A stretch of 64,000 bases of DNA, from the NCBI RefSeq assembly GCF_025665335.1, contig NZ_CP106869.1:2444501-2508500 (forward strand). The letters are read 5' to 3'. Position numbers and translations under genes: made by a program. How positions within the stretch are numbered: the first letter of the stretch is position 1; every line of letters begins with the position of its first letter. The DNA is from Xanthomonas sp. AM6. Lineage in GTDB: Bacteria; Pseudomonadota; Gammaproteobacteria; Xanthomonadales; Xanthomonadaceae. The notes beneath the pieces are model-generated. The model ran no database searches. It was given only the letters and a program-made list of their open reading frames with translations, and had not been told where the DNA came from. Below, in pieces: positions 26,433-40,207 of this stretch.

Positions 26433-27812
26433 TTATGAGCGCGTCGGCTTGGCCTTGTCAGCCCGCGCCTGTTCGCGCGCGGCGCGCAGCCGGTCCAGCT
26501 TGTCCTTGAGCTTGATCTCCAGCCCGCGCTCCACCGGCCGGTAGTACACGCGCTCGCCCATGGCGTCCGGGAACCCGGTCTGGTCCAGGGCGATGCCGCC
26601 CTCGGCGTCGTGGTCGTACTGGTAGTGCTCGCCGTAGCCGAGGTTCTTCATCAGCTTGGTCGGCGCGTTGCGCAGGTGCAGCGGCACCTCCTGGGTGCCG
26701 CTCTCGCGCACTTCGGCCTTGGCCTGGTTGAAGGCGGCGTAGCCGGCGTTGGACTTGGCGGTGCTGGCCAGGTACAGCACCAGCTGCGCGAAGGCCAGCT
26801 CGCCTTCCGGGCTGCCCAACCGCTCGTAGATGTCCCAGGCTTCCAGCGCCATCTGCTGCGCGCGCGGGTCGGCCAGGCCGATGTCCTCGATCGCCATGCG
26901 GGTCAGGCGCCGCGCCAGGTAGGACGGATCGCAGCCGCCGTCGAGCATGCGCGTCAGCCAGTACAGTGCGGCGTCCGGGTTGGAGCTGCGCACCGACTTG
27001 TGCAGCGCCGAGATCTGGTCGTAGAACTGCTCGCCGCCCTTGTCGAAGCGGCGGGTGCGGTCGGCCAGCACCTGCAGCAGGGTCTGCGGGGTGATTTGGC
27101 CGCCCTCGCCTTGCGCCAGTTCCGCGGCGATCTCCAGCAGGGTCAAGGCGCGCCGCACGTCGCCGTCAGCGGCGCCGGCGATCTCCAGCAGCGCCGCGTC
27201 CGACACCTGGATCGCCTCGCCGCCCAGCCCGCGCTCGCTGTCGTGCAGCGCCCGCTGCAGCGCCTCGACGATGTCCTGCGGCGACACCGGTTCCAGCACG
27301 TGCACGCGGCAGCGCGACAGCAGCGCCGAGTTCAGCTCGAACGACGGGTTCTCGGTGGTGGCGCCGACGAACAGGATGGTGCCGCGCTCGATGTGCGGCA
27401 GGAACGCGTCCTGCTGCGCCTTGTTGAAGCGGTGCACCTCGTCGACGAACAGCACGGTGCGGCGCCCGTCGGCGAAGCGCTGCGCAGCCTCGGCCAGCAC
27501 CAGCCGCACCTCCGGCAGGCCGGAGAGCACCGCCGAGATCGCCTTGAACTCGGCTTCGGCGTACTGCGCCAACAGCAGCGCCAGGGTGGTCTTGCCGCAG
27601 CCCGGCGGGCCCCACAGGATCATCGAATGCACGCGACCGGACTCCACCGCGCGGCGCAACGCGCTGGCCGGCGCCAGCAGGCGTTTCTGCCCGACCATCT
27701 CGTCCAGCGTGCGCGGGCGCATGCGCTCGGCCAGCGGGCGCATCGCGTCGCGATCGACGCTCAGCAGGTCGGGGGTATCGGGGGCGAGGAGTCTGCGCTT
27801 GGCCACCCGCAC
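26433..27812 (-). CDS. rarA: Replication-associated recombination protein A (MgsA/RarA)
   Basis: A 459-residue AAA+ ATPase that acts at stalled replication forks with SSB. It shows [15 protein letters not shown], Walker A GPPGCGKT, Walker [16 protein letters not shown], sensor [16 protein letters not shown], and the C-terminal tetramerisation region ([20 protein letters not shown]). The start is a GTG at 27812; an ATG at 27743 ([12 protein letters not shown]) would give a conventional N-terminus and is equally possible. The stop is 10 nt before the fluoride riboswitch. Confidence 0.95.
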   Translation of the reverse strand: MRVAKRRLLAPDTPDLLSVDRDAMRPLAERMRPRTLDEMVGQKRLLAPASALRRAVESGRVHSMILWGPPGCGKTTLALLLAQYAEAEFKAISAVLSGLPEVRLVLAEAAQRFADGRRTVLFVDEVHRFNKAQQDAFLPHIERGTILFVGATTENPSFELNSALLSRCRVHVLEPVSPQDIVEALQRALHDSERGLGGEAIQVSDAALLEIAGAADGDVRRALTLLEIAAELAQGEGGQITPQTLLQVLADRTRRFDKGGEQFYDQISALHKSVRSSNPDAALYWLTRMLDGGCDPSYLARRLTRMAIEDIGLADPRAQQMALEAWDIYERLGSPEGELAFAQLVLYLASTAKSNAGYAAFNQAKAEVRESGTQEVPLHLRNAPTKLMKNLGYGEHYQYDHDAEGGIALDQTGFPDAMGERVYYRPVERGLEIKLKDKLDRLRAAREQARADKAKPTRS

Positions 27813-27926
27813 ATTCTATCGCCGACGCCCGTGCGTCGCGCGTCGCGGCGGCCCTACCCCATGCGGAAACGCTGCAGTACCGGGACTACAATCGGCGCGC
27901 CGCCCTGCCCCGACGAGTGCCCCGCG

Positions 27927-29015
27927 ATGAGCCACCACCGCACGCTGGATGCCTTCACCCATCACCACGACTTCCTCGGCGACCGCCATGAGCGCAACGC
28001 GCGCCGGACCTGGGCGGTGGTCGCGCTGACCGCGGCGATGATGCTGCTGGAGATCGTCGCCGGCTGGTGGACCGGCTCGATGGCGCTGCTCGCCGATGGC
28101 CTGCACATGGCCACCCACGCCGGGGCGCTGTCGATCGCCGGCTTCGCCTACTGGTTCGCGCGCCGCCATCGGCACGATCCGCGCTTCAGCTTCGGCACCG
28201 GCAAGGTCGGCGACCTGGCCGGATTCTGCAGCGCGCTGATCCTGGCCATGATCGCGCTGGGCATCGGCGTGGAATCGGCGCTGCGCCTGGCGCAGCCGCG
28301 GCAGATCGCCTACGACGAGGCGATCTGGATCGCGTCGCTGGGCCTGCTGGTGAACCTGGCCAGCGCCTGGATGCTCGGTGCCGACCATCATCATGGCCAC
28401 GATCACGATCACAGCCACGATCACGGCCATGGCCATTCCAGCCGCAGCCACGCAGCGGTCGAGCGGCGCCACGCGCAGCATGACCATGACCATGACCATC
28501 GCCACGACGATCATGCCCACCCGCACGCGCCCGCTCACCAGCACGACCACGCCCACGCGCGTGCCGCCGGCGACCACGCCGCGCACGCGCACACCGACCA
28601 CAACCTGCGCTCGGCCTACGTGCACGTGCTGGCGGACGCGCTGACCTCGGTGCTGGCGATCGTGGCGCTGCTGCTTGCCAAGCGCCTGGGCTGGCTGTGG
28701 ATGGACGCGCTGGTGGGCATCGTCGGCGCCGTCGTCATCGCCCGCTGGTCGCTGGGGCTGCTGCGCGATACCGGCGCGGTGCTGCTCGACGCCTCTGCGC
28801 CGGCGGCGCTGCAGGCGCAGATCCGCCAGCGCCTGGAACAGGACGACGAGCGCATCGCCGACCTGCACGTGTGGCGGATCGGCCCCGGCCAGCATGCGGC
28901 GATCGTGTCGCTGGTGACGCACCGGCCGCGGCCGGCGGCGTTCTACCACGCGCGCCTGGACGGCGTGGCTACGCTGGGGCACGTCAGCATCGAAGTGCAG
29001 ACCTGCCCCGATTGA
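27927..29015 (+). CDS. Cation diffusion facilitator, DmeF-like Co/Ni/Zn exporter
   Basis: A 362-residue CDF transporter. Six TM helices include HxxxD-type metal sites in TM2 (LADGLHMATHAG) and TM5 (HVLADALTS). A very long His/Asp-rich cytoplasmic loop (about residues 150-230) lies between TM4 and TM5. The C-terminal cytoplasmic domain is short. The layout matches DmeF, a Co/Ni exporter driven by protons, but metal specificity is inference. It is divergent from rarA. Confidence 0.9.
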   Translation: MSHHRTLDAFTHHHDFLGDRHERNARRTWAVVALTAAMMLLEIVAGWWTGSMALLADGLHMATHAGALSIAGFAYWFARRHRHDPRFSFGTGKVGDLAGFCSALILAMIALGIGVESALRLAQPRQIAYDEAIWIASLGLLVNLASAWMLGADHHHGHDHDHSHDHGHGHSSRSHAAVERRHAQHDHDHDHRHDDHAHPHAPAHQHDHAHARAAGDHAAHAHTDHNLRSAYVHVLADALTSVLAIVALLLAKRLGWLWMDALVGIVGAVVIARWSLGLLRDTGAVLLDASAPAALQAQIRQRLEQDDERIADLHVWRIGPGQHAAIVSLVTHRPRPAAFYHARLDGVATLGHVSIEVQTCPD

Positions 29016-29045
29016 CGCTCGGCCGGGCGGCGCCCGGCGTCCGGC

Positions 29046-29672
29046 TCAACGGTCGCCGACCACGTCCACGTCCTTGTCCGGCACGTAGCGGAAGGTGCCG
29101 GCGGCGAAGGCCGGGTTGCGTTTCCAGCCGCTGAAGCTGATCTCGGTGCGCTGGCCGACCGCGTCGACCACTTCCATCCGCGCCAGGCCGCCGGCGTCGA
29201 AGCCGAGCTTGGCGATCTGGAAGCTGGCCTCGGTGTCCACCTTCGGCGTCATCGACAGCCACTGCAGGCCGTCGCGCGCCACCGCTTCCTCGCTGACGTC
29301 GTACTGGCGGTCCAGCTTGCCCGGGTCGATCAGCGCGGTCAGCGGGCTGTTCTGCTCCTCGGCGCCCTGGGTGCGCACGGTGACCTGCTTCAGGTCCGGA
29401 TCGTAGACCCAGACCTTGGCGCCGTCGGCGACGATCAGCTGCGTGTAGGGCTTGCGGTACTCCCAGCGGAACAGGCGCGGCGCCGACAGCGCGACGCGGC
29501 CGCTGGCGGTTTCCTTCAGCGCGCCCTTGCCGTCGTAGACCTTCTGCGCGAACTGGCCGTCCAGGCCCTTGAGCCCGCGGGTGAAGGCGTCCAGGTCCTG
29601 GCGCGCGCCGGCGAAGGCGCTGCCGGCCAGCAGCGCGGTGGCGAGAACGGTGTAGCGAAGTGTGCGAAGCAT
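29046..29672 (-). CDS. lolA: Outer-membrane lipoprotein carrier protein LolA
   Basis: A 208-residue periplasmic chaperone that ferries lipoproteins from LolCDE to LolB. A signal peptide (LRYTVLATALLAGSAFAGA) precedes the LolA fold (GLDGQFAQKVYD, RPLRFRWEY-type PRLFRWEYRKPYTQLIVADG, KVWVYDPDLKQVTVR). The start at 29672 (MLRTLRYTVL) gives a standard signal peptide. It lies after the DUF3857 and ftsK genes on the same strand, the order ftsK-lolA being common in proteobacteria, here separated by one gene. Confidence 0.95.
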   Translation of the reverse strand: MLRTLRYTVLATALLAGSAFAGARQDLDAFTRGLKGLDGQFAQKVYDGKGALKETASGRVALSAPRLFRWEYRKPYTQLIVADGAKVWVYDPDLKQVTVRTQGAEEQNSPLTALIDPGKLDRQYDVSEEAVARDGLQWLSMTPKVDTEASFQIAKLGFDAGGLARMEVVDAVGQRTEISFSGWKRNPAFAAGTFRYVPDKDVDVVGDR

Positions 29673-29747
29673 GCGGATGCGGTTCCGGATGGGATGTGGG
29701 AAGTGTGACGCGGTCAAGCTGAATAGGCGATCAGAGGCGACACGCCC

Positions 29748-31700
29748 TCACTGCCCGGTCTGCATGCGGCCGAGGTCGCCGTACAGGATCTGCCCGCGGA
29801 AACCGCGCCGCACCTGCTGGTACAGCTCGCGGAACGCGGCGTAGTCCTGCGGCTGGCACAACGCCTGCGGGCCGTGCACCGCGCGCCGGTGCAGCGTGTG
29901 CGTGGCGACCACGGTCTGCCCCTGCCGCGCCCAGGTCGCGGCGTACTCGCCGGCGGCGTTGCTGAAGCGGGTGTCGGCGGGGATCGCGATGATCGGCACG
30001 CTGTCCGGGAAGGTCAGCCGGTAGGTCTCGCTGCGCGCGTTGTCGTTGCAGTAGAACGGGGTCAGGTTGCGCTCGGCCGAGGCGGTGGCGTAGACCCCGC
30101 GCACCGAGTCGGCGCCGGGCATCTGCGGCAGGGTCATGCCGCCGACCACGCCGAAGTCCACGTAGTCGCTGGCGCGGAACCGGTAGGCGTAGCCGAACGG
30201 CCGACTCAGGTCCTGCGGCGCGCCCTGCAGCAGCAGTTCGCCGCTGCCGTCGAAGCCGGACGTGGCCAGGATCGATTCCTCGATGCGGGTGCGGTTCTGC
30301 GTGTTGAGCTGCACGAACATGGTGCGCAGGCCGATCTCGCCGATCTGGCCGCTGTCCAGCGTGGTGGTGCCGCTCAGGCTGCCGTCGGCGGCGAAGCGGT
30401 AGTCGGCCTCGGCGCGGTACAGGTTGACCCGCGCGTCGTTGGGCGGGGTGCGCGCCACGGTGCCGTCCACGGTATGCAGCACCGGTACGCCGAGATCGCC
30501 AGCCGGCAGCTGGCCGAAGCGCGCGTAGGGATTGGTCGAGTCCACGTACAGCTTGAACTCGGGCAGATAGGTGATGGCGTGGTTGAAGCGGCCTAGCACC
30601 GGCACCTCGGGCAGGGTCGGCCCGCCTTCGGCGCCGATCAGCACCGGCGTGCTGGCGATGCCCTTGGCCGCCAGCAGCGCCTCCAGCACCACGGTGTGGT
30701 CCTTGCAGTCGCCGTAGTGGTTGTCGAGGATGCTGTCGGCGCTGTTCGGCTCCAGCCCGCCGTTGCCCAGGTACACCGCGACGTAGCGGATGTTGCGCGC
30801 CACCCATTCGTACAGCGCCGCGGCCTGCGCGCGGCGGTCGCCGATGCCGGCGGTGATCTGCTCGGCGCGCGCGCGCACCTTCGGCGTGACCTGCGCGGCG
30901 ACGCCGCTGCTGCGCTGGTAGGCCTGGCCCATCTGCGACCAGCGGCGGAAGCTGCTGGCCATGATGGTCGGGCTGAATTCCCAGGTCGCTGCCGCCCAGT
31001 TCTGGCTCTTCATCGGCTCGCGGCGCTGGTAGCGCCACTCCCAGCGCGCCTGGTCGCCGTCGATCTTGGGCTTGTTGGCGCCGTCCACGCCGCGCGTGTA
31101 CAGGTGCATCGGCATGCGCCGCGGCGCGGTGAGGGTCACCGTGGCGTCGTCGTACTGGGAGAACACGCTGAAGGTCTCCCAGAGGCTGAAGTAGCCGGGG
31201 AAGTACGGCACGGTCTGGGTGCGGCGCACCCGGTACACCAGCCGCGTGCCCGGCATCAGGTTGGGGAACACCACCACCTTGACCTTGCGGTCGGCGTACA
31301 TCGCCGCCGAGGCGCTGGAGTAGCTTTCCTGGGTGTAGATCTTGTCGGCGGGCACGTCGTGGCGCAGCCCGTCCGGGGTGATCGCGTAGGCCGCCAGCAC
31401 CTCCAGGGTCTCCAGCTTCTCGCTGTAGCTCAGCCGCACCTGGCTGAACTTGTCCACGCCGGCCTTGGTCTTCAGCAGCAGCTCGTATTCGTCGGTCTCC
31501 ACGCTGCTGGCGTCCTCGCGCACCTCGTAGTCGGCGCGGTAGCGCACGTAGCTGTAGTTGTTGGCGACCTCGGGGACGGCGGCAGCCGGCGCCTGGGCCG
31601 ACGCCTCGGCGGCGGGCGCCGGCTGCGCCACGGCAGCGGCGCAGGCCGCGGCCAGCAGGGCGCCCAGCAGCGGGCGCAGGACACAGGCGGTTCGGGACAT
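29748..31700 (-). CDS. DUF3857 and transglutaminase-like domain protein
   Basis: A 650-residue probable periplasmic protein. A signal peptide (LRPLLGALLAAACAAAVAQP) is followed by a DUF3857 beta domain (about 50-220) and a transglutaminase-like domain (about 270-400). The catalytic set is visible: Cys in NHYGDCKDHTV, His in RFNHAITYL and Asp in YVDSTNPY. The C-terminal part is a further beta domain. Such proteins are common in Xanthomonadaceae and Bacteroidetes and are of unknown physiological role. It is inserted between ftsK and lolA. The frame remains open upstream into ftsK, but MSRTACVL is the sensible start. Confidence 0.9.
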   Translation of the reverse strand: MSRTACVLRPLLGALLAAACAAAVAQPAPAAEASAQAPAAAVPEVANNYSYVRYRADYEVREDASSVETDEYELLLKTKAGVDKFSQVRLSYSEKLETLEVLAAYAITPDGLRHDVPADKIYTQESYSSASAAMYADRKVKVVVFPNLMPGTRLVYRVRRTQTVPYFPGYFSLWETFSVFSQYDDATVTLTAPRRMPMHLYTRGVDGANKPKIDGDQARWEWRYQRREPMKSQNWAAATWEFSPTIMASSFRRWSQMGQAYQRSSGVAAQVTPKVRARAEQITAGIGDRRAQAAALYEWVARNIRYVAVYLGNGGLEPNSADSILDNHYGDCKDHTVVLEALLAAKGIASTPVLIGAEGGPTLPEVPVLGRFNHAITYLPEFKLYVDSTNPYARFGQLPAGDLGVPVLHTVDGTVARTPPNDARVNLYRAEADYRFAADGSLSGTTTLDSGQIGEIGLRTMFVQLNTQNRTRIEESILATSGFDGSGELLLQGAPQDLSRPFGYAYRFRASDYVDFGVVGGMTLPQMPGADSVRGVYATASAERNLTPFYCNDNARSETYRLTFPDSVPIIAIPADTRFSNAAGEYAATWARQGQTVVATHTLHRRAVHGPQALCQPQDYAAFRELYQQVRRGFRGQILYGDLGRMQTGQ

Positions 31701-31801
31701 CGGCAACGGCAGCGGGCGGGAGAGGCCGCCAGCGTCGCATACGCCGCGGCGGCGGGCGGCCGCCGCAGGCACGAACCGGGATGCGGGCCGCGTCGCGCGC
31801 C

Positions 31802-34159
<2,358 letters not shown>

Positions 34160-34354
34160 GCTCTGACCAGACCTTAGGAATACACCGTTAGTGATTGATA
34201 ATAAACGAATCGGCTAGGCATTTCAGCAGGCGGCGCCTGAACCGCCCGGCGTTCCCCCTGGCGCGCTTCGCGCCCGCGCCCGGGGCACGCAGAGGCGGCA
34301 TTCGAAAGGTCCGGCGCACGTCGCAGGCCGCAGCGTTCTCGCCACGCGGCTTGA

Positions 34355-35416
<1,062 letters not shown>

Positions 35417-35470
35417 GCCGGCGCCCGCGCGCCCGCTGATCCTGCCGGCCATGCGCACGCGGGCGCAGGC

Positions 35471-36592
35471 ATGAGCGGCGTGCGCTGGCTGCACCGGCTC
35501 GACGAGGTCGCCGCCGCCGACTGGGACGCACTGCACGACGGCCGCAACCCGTTCGTCGCCCACGCGTTCCTGGCCGGGCTGGAGCGGCACGGCTGCCTGC
35601 GCCCGGACTGGGGCTGGACGCCGCTGCACCTGACCCTGTGGGACGGGGACGCCCTGGTCGCCGCCGCACCCGGCTACCTGAAGACCAATTCGCACGGCGA
35701 GTTCGTGTTCGACCACGCCTGGGCGCACGCCTATGCGCGCTACGGCGAGGACTATTTCCCCAAATGGCTGTGCGCGGTGCCGTATTCGCCGGTGACCGGG
35801 CCGCGGCTGCTGGCCCGCGACGCCGCCGGGCGCCAGGCGCTGCTCGCCGCGATGCAGGCATTGACCCAAGCCAGCGGCCTGTCCTCGGCGCACGTGAACT
35901 TCCACGGCGCCGACGAGGACGCCGCGTTCGGCGAGGACTGGCTGGCGCGCAGCGACGTGCAGTACCAGTGGCACAACGACGCCGGCTGGACCGACTTCGA
36001 CGCCTACCTGGCGGCGATGGACCACAAGCGGCGCAAGAACATCCGCCAGGAGCGGGCCAAGGTGCAGCGCGCCGGCATCGGCTTCCGCATCGTGCATGGC
36101 GACGAGGCCAGCGCCGACGACCTGCAGGCGATGTACGGCTTCTACCTGCGCACCTTCGAGGACTACGGCAATTCGCCGGCGCTGACCGCGGACTTCTTCT
36201 CGCATCTTGCGCGAGAAATGCCGCGCAACCTCCTGATATTTCTTGCAATACAGAATGACGTTCCGGTAGCCGGCGCCCTGTGCCTGCGCGGCGGCGACAC
36301 CCTGTACGGCCGCTACTGGGGCGGCGACACCCTGCCCGGCCTGCATTTCGAGACCTGCTACTACCAGGGCATCGACTACTGCCTGCGCGAGGGCCTGACC
36401 CGCTTCGAGCCCGGCGCGCAGGGCGAGCACAAGATCGCCCGCGGCTTCCTGCCGCGGCTGGTGCGCAGCCGCCACTGGATCGCCGACCCCGGCTTCCGCG
36501 CGCCGCTGGCCGACTGGTGCGCCGAAGAACGCGCGGCGGTACGGCAGCACGCGGCGGCGCTGTTGCGGCACTCGCCGTTCCGCCAGGACTGA
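35471..36592 (+). CDS. GNAT/FemAB-like acyltransferase (COG3146, DUF482)
   Basis: A 373-residue protein of the COG3146 family, predicted to be an N-acyltransferase related to FemAB-type peptidoglycan-bridge enzymes. It shows NPFVAHAFLAGLE near the N-terminus, DYFPKWLCAVPYSPVTGPRL in the middle, and FETCYYQGIDYCLREGLTRF plus EHKIARGFLP near the C-terminus. It lies 54 bp after trxB on the same strand and just before aat. An AT-rich stretch of rare codons is present near 36205-36270. Confidence 0.85.
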   Translation: MSGVRWLHRLDEVAAADWDALHDGRNPFVAHAFLAGLERHGCLRPDWGWTPLHLTLWDGDALVAAAPGYLKTNSHGEFVFDHAWAHAYARYGEDYFPKWLCAVPYSPVTGPRLLARDAAGRQALLAAMQALTQASGLSSAHVNFHGADEDAAFGEDWLARSDVQYQWHNDAGWTDFDAYLAAMDHKRRKNIRQERAKVQRAGIGFRIVHGDEASADDLQAMYGFYLRTFEDYGNSPALTADFFSHLAREMPRNLLIFLAIQNDVPVAGALCLRGGDTLYGRYWGGDTLPGLHFETCYYQGIDYCLREGLTRFEPGAQGEHKIARGFLPRLVRSRHWIADPGFRAPLADWCAEERAAVRQHAAALLRHSPFRQD

Positions 36593-36623
36593 AAGCGCCT
36601 CCGGATCGGCTACGCTGCGCCCG

Positions 36624-37361
36624 ATGCGCCGTCTCCCCGCCCTGCTCCCGGACGACCCCGCCGCCCCGTTCCCGCCGGCGGCCAGCGCGCTGCGCGACCC
36701 GGACGGCCTGCTCGCGATCGGCGGCGACCTGTCGCCCACGCGCCTGCTCGCCGCCTACGCGCACGGCATCTTCCCGTGGTATTCGGACGGCCAGCCGATC
36801 CTGTGGTGGAGCCCGGACCCGCGCACCGTGTTCCGCAGCGACGGGGTACGGCTGTCCTCGCGCTTTCGCCGTTCGCTGCGCCGTTCGCCGTGGCGGGTGC
36901 GCGCCGATACCGCGTTCGCGCAGGTGATCGAGGCCTGCGCGCGGACCCCGCGCCCGGGCCAGGACGGCACCTGGATCACCGCCGAGATGGCGGCCGCCTA
37001 CCTCGCCCTGCACCGCGCCGGGCATGCGCACTCGGTGGAGGTGTTCGACGGCGAGGAGCTGGTCGGCGGCATCTATGGCGTGGCGCGCGGGCGCATGTTC
37101 TTCGGCGAGAGCATGTTCAGCGCGCGCAGCGGCGGCTCCAAGGTGGCGCTGGCGGCGCTGGCCCGGCGCCTGCACGGCTGGGGCTGGCCGCTGATCGACG
37201 CCCAGGTCGAGAACGACCACCTGCTCGGCCTGGGCGCGGAGCGCTGGCCGCGCGCCGCCTTCCTCGACGCGATCGCCGCCCTGGTCGCCGACCCCGCCCC
37301 GGCCGGCCCGTGGACCCCGCGTTTCGGCGAACTGGCGGCCGCGGAACTGGCCGCGCCCTGA
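36624..37361 (+). CDS. aat: Leucyl/phenylalanyl-tRNA-protein transferase
   Basis: A 245-residue enzyme that adds Leu or Phe to proteins with N-terminal Arg or Lys, marking them for ClpS/ClpAP. Family motifs are present: GGDLSPTRLLAAYAHGIFPW, LWWSPDPRTVF, TWITAEMAAAYLALHRAGHA, ARGRMFFGESMFS. It lies near infA, clpA and clpS, so the N-degron pathway genes are clustered. The start at 36624 gives the usual length. Confidence 0.95.
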   Translation: MRRLPALLPDDPAAPFPPAASALRDPDGLLAIGGDLSPTRLLAAYAHGIFPWYSDGQPILWWSPDPRTVFRSDGVRLSSRFRRSLRRSPWRVRADTAFAQVIEACARTPRPGQDGTWITAEMAAAYLALHRAGHAHSVEVFDGEELVGGIYGVARGRMFFGESMFSARSGGSKVALAALARRLHGWGWPLIDAQVENDHLLGLGAERWPRAAFLDAIAALVADPAPAGPWTPRFGELAAAELAAP

Positions 37362-37379
37362 GCGGGGGTTAACGCAAAC

Positions 37380-37409
37380 TTTGCATGCGGCGGCCGAGGC
37401 GAGTAAAAT
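37380..37409 (+). promoter_or_regulatory. Likely infA promoter
   Basis: TTTGCA (37380-37385), an 18-bp spacer and TAAAAT (37404-37409) lie just downstream of aat and 48 bp before infA. Confidence 0.5.
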
Positions 37410-37456
37410 CCCCGATCTTAAGGCCTTTGGCCGCACGCGAAATCGCACAGGAATAC

Positions 37457-37675
37457 ATGTCGAAAGACGACTCCATCGAATTCGAAGGCACCGTCAGCGA
37501 GACGTTGCCCAATACCACCTTCCGGGTCAAGCTGGAAAACGGGCACGAGATCATCGCCCACATCTCCGGCCGCATGCGCAAGAACTACATCCGCATCCTG
37601 ACCGGCGACCGGGTGAAGGTCGAGATGACCCCGTACGACCTGACCAAGGGCCGTATCACCTACCGCATGAAGTGA
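37457..37675 (+). CDS. infA: Translation initiation factor IF-1
   Basis: The 72-residue single OB-fold protein that binds the 30S A site. The sequence [20 protein letters not shown], then [20 protein letters not shown] is that of IF-1 with complete length. ATG 37457 is preceded by CACAGGAAT. A strong intrinsic terminator follows 20 bp after the stop, so it is probably a monocistronic transcript. Confidence 0.98.
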   Translation: MSKDDSIEFEGTVSETLPNTTFRVKLENGHEIIAHISGRMRKNYIRILTGDRVKVEMTPYDLTKGRITYRMK

Positions 37676-37694
37676 TCGCCCCGCAGCGGTCGTG

Positions 37695-37720
37695 AAAAAG
37701 GCGGCCATCGGCCGCCTTTT
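37695..37720. terminator. Bidirectional intrinsic terminator after infA and clpA
   Basis: AAAAGGCGGCC and GGCCGCCTTTT form a stem with an ATC loop at 37695-37720, and A- and T-runs on both sides make it work in both directions. It separates convergent infA and clpA. Confidence 0.9.
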
Positions 37721-37740
37721 CGTCTCATCGGTGACATCGC

Positions 37741-37771
37741 AAGGCGACTGCAGGTGCTGCAGCCGCCTTTT
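37741..37771. terminator. Second hairpin between infA and clpA
   Basis: AAGGCG-A-CTGCAG and CTGCAG-C-CGCCTTTT form a 13-bp stem with one mismatch and a GTG loop. The T-tail is on the plus strand. It may be a backup terminator for infA. Confidence 0.6.
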
Positions 37772-37801
37772 GTCGTGTCCGGCGTTCCGCCGAACCGCCG
37801 A

Positions 37802-40084
37802 TTACTCGACGGTCGCCGGCAACAGCCGCTCCGGCTCGGCCTGGGTCTCCACCACCAGCTCGCCGTCGCGCACGTCGATGGTGACGCGGCCGCCACCGAC
37901 CAGCTTGCCGAACAGCAGTTCGTCGGCCAGCGGGCGCTTGACCTTGTCCTGGATCACCCGCGCCATCGGCCGCGCGCCCATCAGCGGGTCGAAACCGTGC
38001 TGGGCCAGCCAGTCGCGCGCGGTCGGCGTGGCCGACAGCGACACGTGCTTCTCCTGCAGCAGCATCTCCAGTTCGATGATGAACTTGTCGACCACGCGCA
38101 GGATGTGGCTGAACGCCAGCGGCTGGAACTGCACCACCGCGTCCAGGCGGTTGCGGAACTCCGGGGTGAAGCTGCGGCGGATGGTCTCCATCGCGTCGGT
38201 GGAATGGTCCTGCTTGGTGAAGCCGATCGAGCGACGCGAAGCCTGGGTGGCGCCGGCATTGGTGGTCATCACCAGGATCACGTTCTTGAAGTTGGCTTCG
38301 CGGCCGTTGGTATCGGTCAGCACGCCGCGGTCCATGACCTGCAACAGGATGTTGAAGATGTCCGGATGCGCCTTCTCCACCTCGTCCAGCAGCAGCACGC
38401 AGTGCGGGGTCTTGACGATCTTCTCGGTCAGCAGGCCGCCCTGGTCGAAGCCGACATAGCCCGGGGGCGCACCGATCAGGCGGCTGATCGAATGCGGCTC
38501 CATGTACTCGGACATGTCGAAGCGCACCAGTTCGATGCCCAGCTGCAGCGCCAGCTGCTTGGTCACCTCGGTCTTGCCGACGCCGGTGGGACCGGAGAAC
38601 AGGAAGTTGCCGATCGGCTTCTCCGGGTTGGCCAGGCCCGAGCGCGCCAGCTTGATCGACGAGGCCAGCGTCTCGATCGCCGGGTCCTGGCCGAAGATCA
38701 CCATCTTCAGGTTGCGCTCCAGGTGCTGCAGCACGTCCTTGTCGGTGGCGCTGACCTGCTTGGCCGGGATCCGCGCCATCTTGGCGACGATGGTCTCGAT
38801 CTCCTCGATGTCGATCAGCTCCTTGCGCACGCCCTGCGGCAGCAGCCGCTGGCGCGCACCGGCTTCGTCCATCACGTCGATGGCCTTGTCCGGCAGCAGG
38901 CGGTCGCCGATGTGCTTGACCGACAGGTCCACCGCCGCCTGCAGCGCGTCGTCGGCGTAGGTCACGCCGTGGTGCGCCTCGTACTTGGGCTTGAGCCCCT
39001 GCAGGATCTCGAAGGTCTCGCCGACGGTCGGCTCGACGATGTCGATCTTCTGGAAGCGCCGCGCCAGCGCGCGGTCCTTCTCGAAGATGCCGCGGTATTC
39101 CTGGAAGGTGGTCGAGCCGATGCAGCGCAGGTCGCCCGAGGCCAGCGCCGGCTTGATCAGGTTGGACGCGTCCATGGTGCCGCCCGACGCCGAGCCGGCG
39201 CCGATGATGGTGTGGATCTCGTCGATGAACAGCACCGCGTTGGGCACCTTCTTCAGCGCGGTCAGCACGCCCTTCAGGCGCTTCTCGAAGTCGCCGCGGT
39301 ACTTGGTGCCGGCGACCAGCGCGCCCAGGTCCAGCGAGTAGATGACTGCGTCGGCCAGCACCTCGGGCACGCTGCCCTCGACGATGCGCTTGGCCAGGCC
39401 CTCGGCGATCGCGGTCTTGCCCACGCCGGCCTCGCCCACGTACAGCGGGTTGTTCTTGCGCCGGCGGCACAGCACCTGGATGGTGCGCTCGATCTCGTCG
39501 GCGCGGCCCACCAATGGGTCGATGCGGCCGTTGCGCGCCTGTTCGTTCAGGTTGCTGGCGTATTCGGCCAGCGCGTCGCCCTTCGGTTCGCCGTCGCCCG
39601 CCTCGCCCTTGGGCTCGCCGTCGGACGGCGCCGGGCTCTCGCCCTCCTCGCCCAGCTTGGCGATGCCGTGCGACAGGTAGTTGACGATGTCCAGCCGGGT
39701 GATGTCCTGCTGGTTCAGGAAATACACCGCATGCGAGTCCTTTTCGCCGAAGATCGCGACCAGCACGTTGGCGCCGGTGACCTCCTTCTTGCCCGAGGAC
39801 TGCACGTGGTAGACCGCCCGCTGCAAGACCCGCTGGAAGCCCAGCGTGGGTTGGGTGTCGCGGCCGTCGTCCTCGGCCAGGCGCGAGACCGAGGCCTCGA
39901 TCGCCTGCTCCAGTTCGCCGCGCAGGCGCTCGGCATCGGCGCCGCAGGCCTTGAGCACCGCCTGCGCCGAGGGGTTGTCGAGCAATGCCAACAACAGGTG
40001 TTCGACCGTCATGAATTCATGGCGGGCTTCCCGGGCGCGCTTGTAGCACTGGCCGATGGTTTGCTCGAGATCTTTGCTGAACAT
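37802..40084 (-). CDS. clpA: ATP-dependent Clp protease ATP-binding subunit ClpA
   Basis: A 760-residue Clp/Hsp100 unfoldase. The N-domain begins [20 protein letters not shown] and is followed by two AAA+ modules with Walker A GEAGVGKT and GPTGVGKT, and Walker B VLFIDEIH and LLLDEVEK. The ClpP-binding loop reads SIGFTKQ, with IGF in place of the IGL of E. coli ClpA. A linker (about residues 148-170) is rich in Glu and Gly and variable. It follows clpS by 123 bp on the same strand and shares the bidirectional terminator with infA. Confidence 0.97.
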   Translation of the reverse strand: MFSKDLEQTIGQCYKRAREARHEFMTVEHLLLALLDNPSAQAVLKACGADAERLRGELEQAIEASVSRLAEDDGRDTQPTLGFQRVLQRAVYHVQSSGKKEVTGANVLVAIFGEKDSHAVYFLNQQDITRLDIVNYLSHGIAKLGEEGESPAPSDGEPKGEAGDGEPKGDALAEYASNLNEQARNGRIDPLVGRADEIERTIQVLCRRRKNNPLYVGEAGVGKTAIAEGLAKRIVEGSVPEVLADAVIYSLDLGALVAGTKYRGDFEKRLKGVLTALKKVPNAVLFIDEIHTIIGAGSASGGTMDASNLIKPALASGDLRCIGSTTFQEYRGIFEKDRALARRFQKIDIVEPTVGETFEILQGLKPKYEAHHGVTYADDALQAAVDLSVKHIGDRLLPDKAIDVMDEAGARQRLLPQGVRKELIDIEEIETIVAKMARIPAKQVSATDKDVLQHLERNLKMVIFGQDPAIETLASSIKLARSGLANPEKPIGNFLFSGPTGVGKTEVTKQLALQLGIELVRFDMSEYMEPHSISRLIGAPPGYVGFDQGGLLTEKIVKTPHCVLLLDEVEKAHPDIFNILLQVMDRGVLTDTNGREANFKNVILVMTTNAGATQASRRSIGFTKQDHSTDAMETIRRSFTPEFRNRLDAVVQFQPLAFSHILRVVDKFIIELEMLLQEKHVSLSATPTARDWLAQHGFDPLMGARPMARVIQDKVKRPLADELLFGKLVGGGRVTIDVRDGELVVETQAEPERLLPATVE

Positions 40085-40207
40085 GGTTCACTCCGACGTC
40101 TGTTGCCAACAATATGCGGCTGGAGTTGCGAATTTCCACAACCCTATCGGATCAGTGTGTTCAGACCGCGTTAGTCCGGGCAAACCGGTGACCGACGCTT
40201 ACCAATA

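Noticed and set aside
28378-28600. Tandem-repeat-like CATGACCA stretches
   Set aside because: They code for the His/Asp-rich metal loop of the CDF transporter and are not an independent repeat or CRISPR array.
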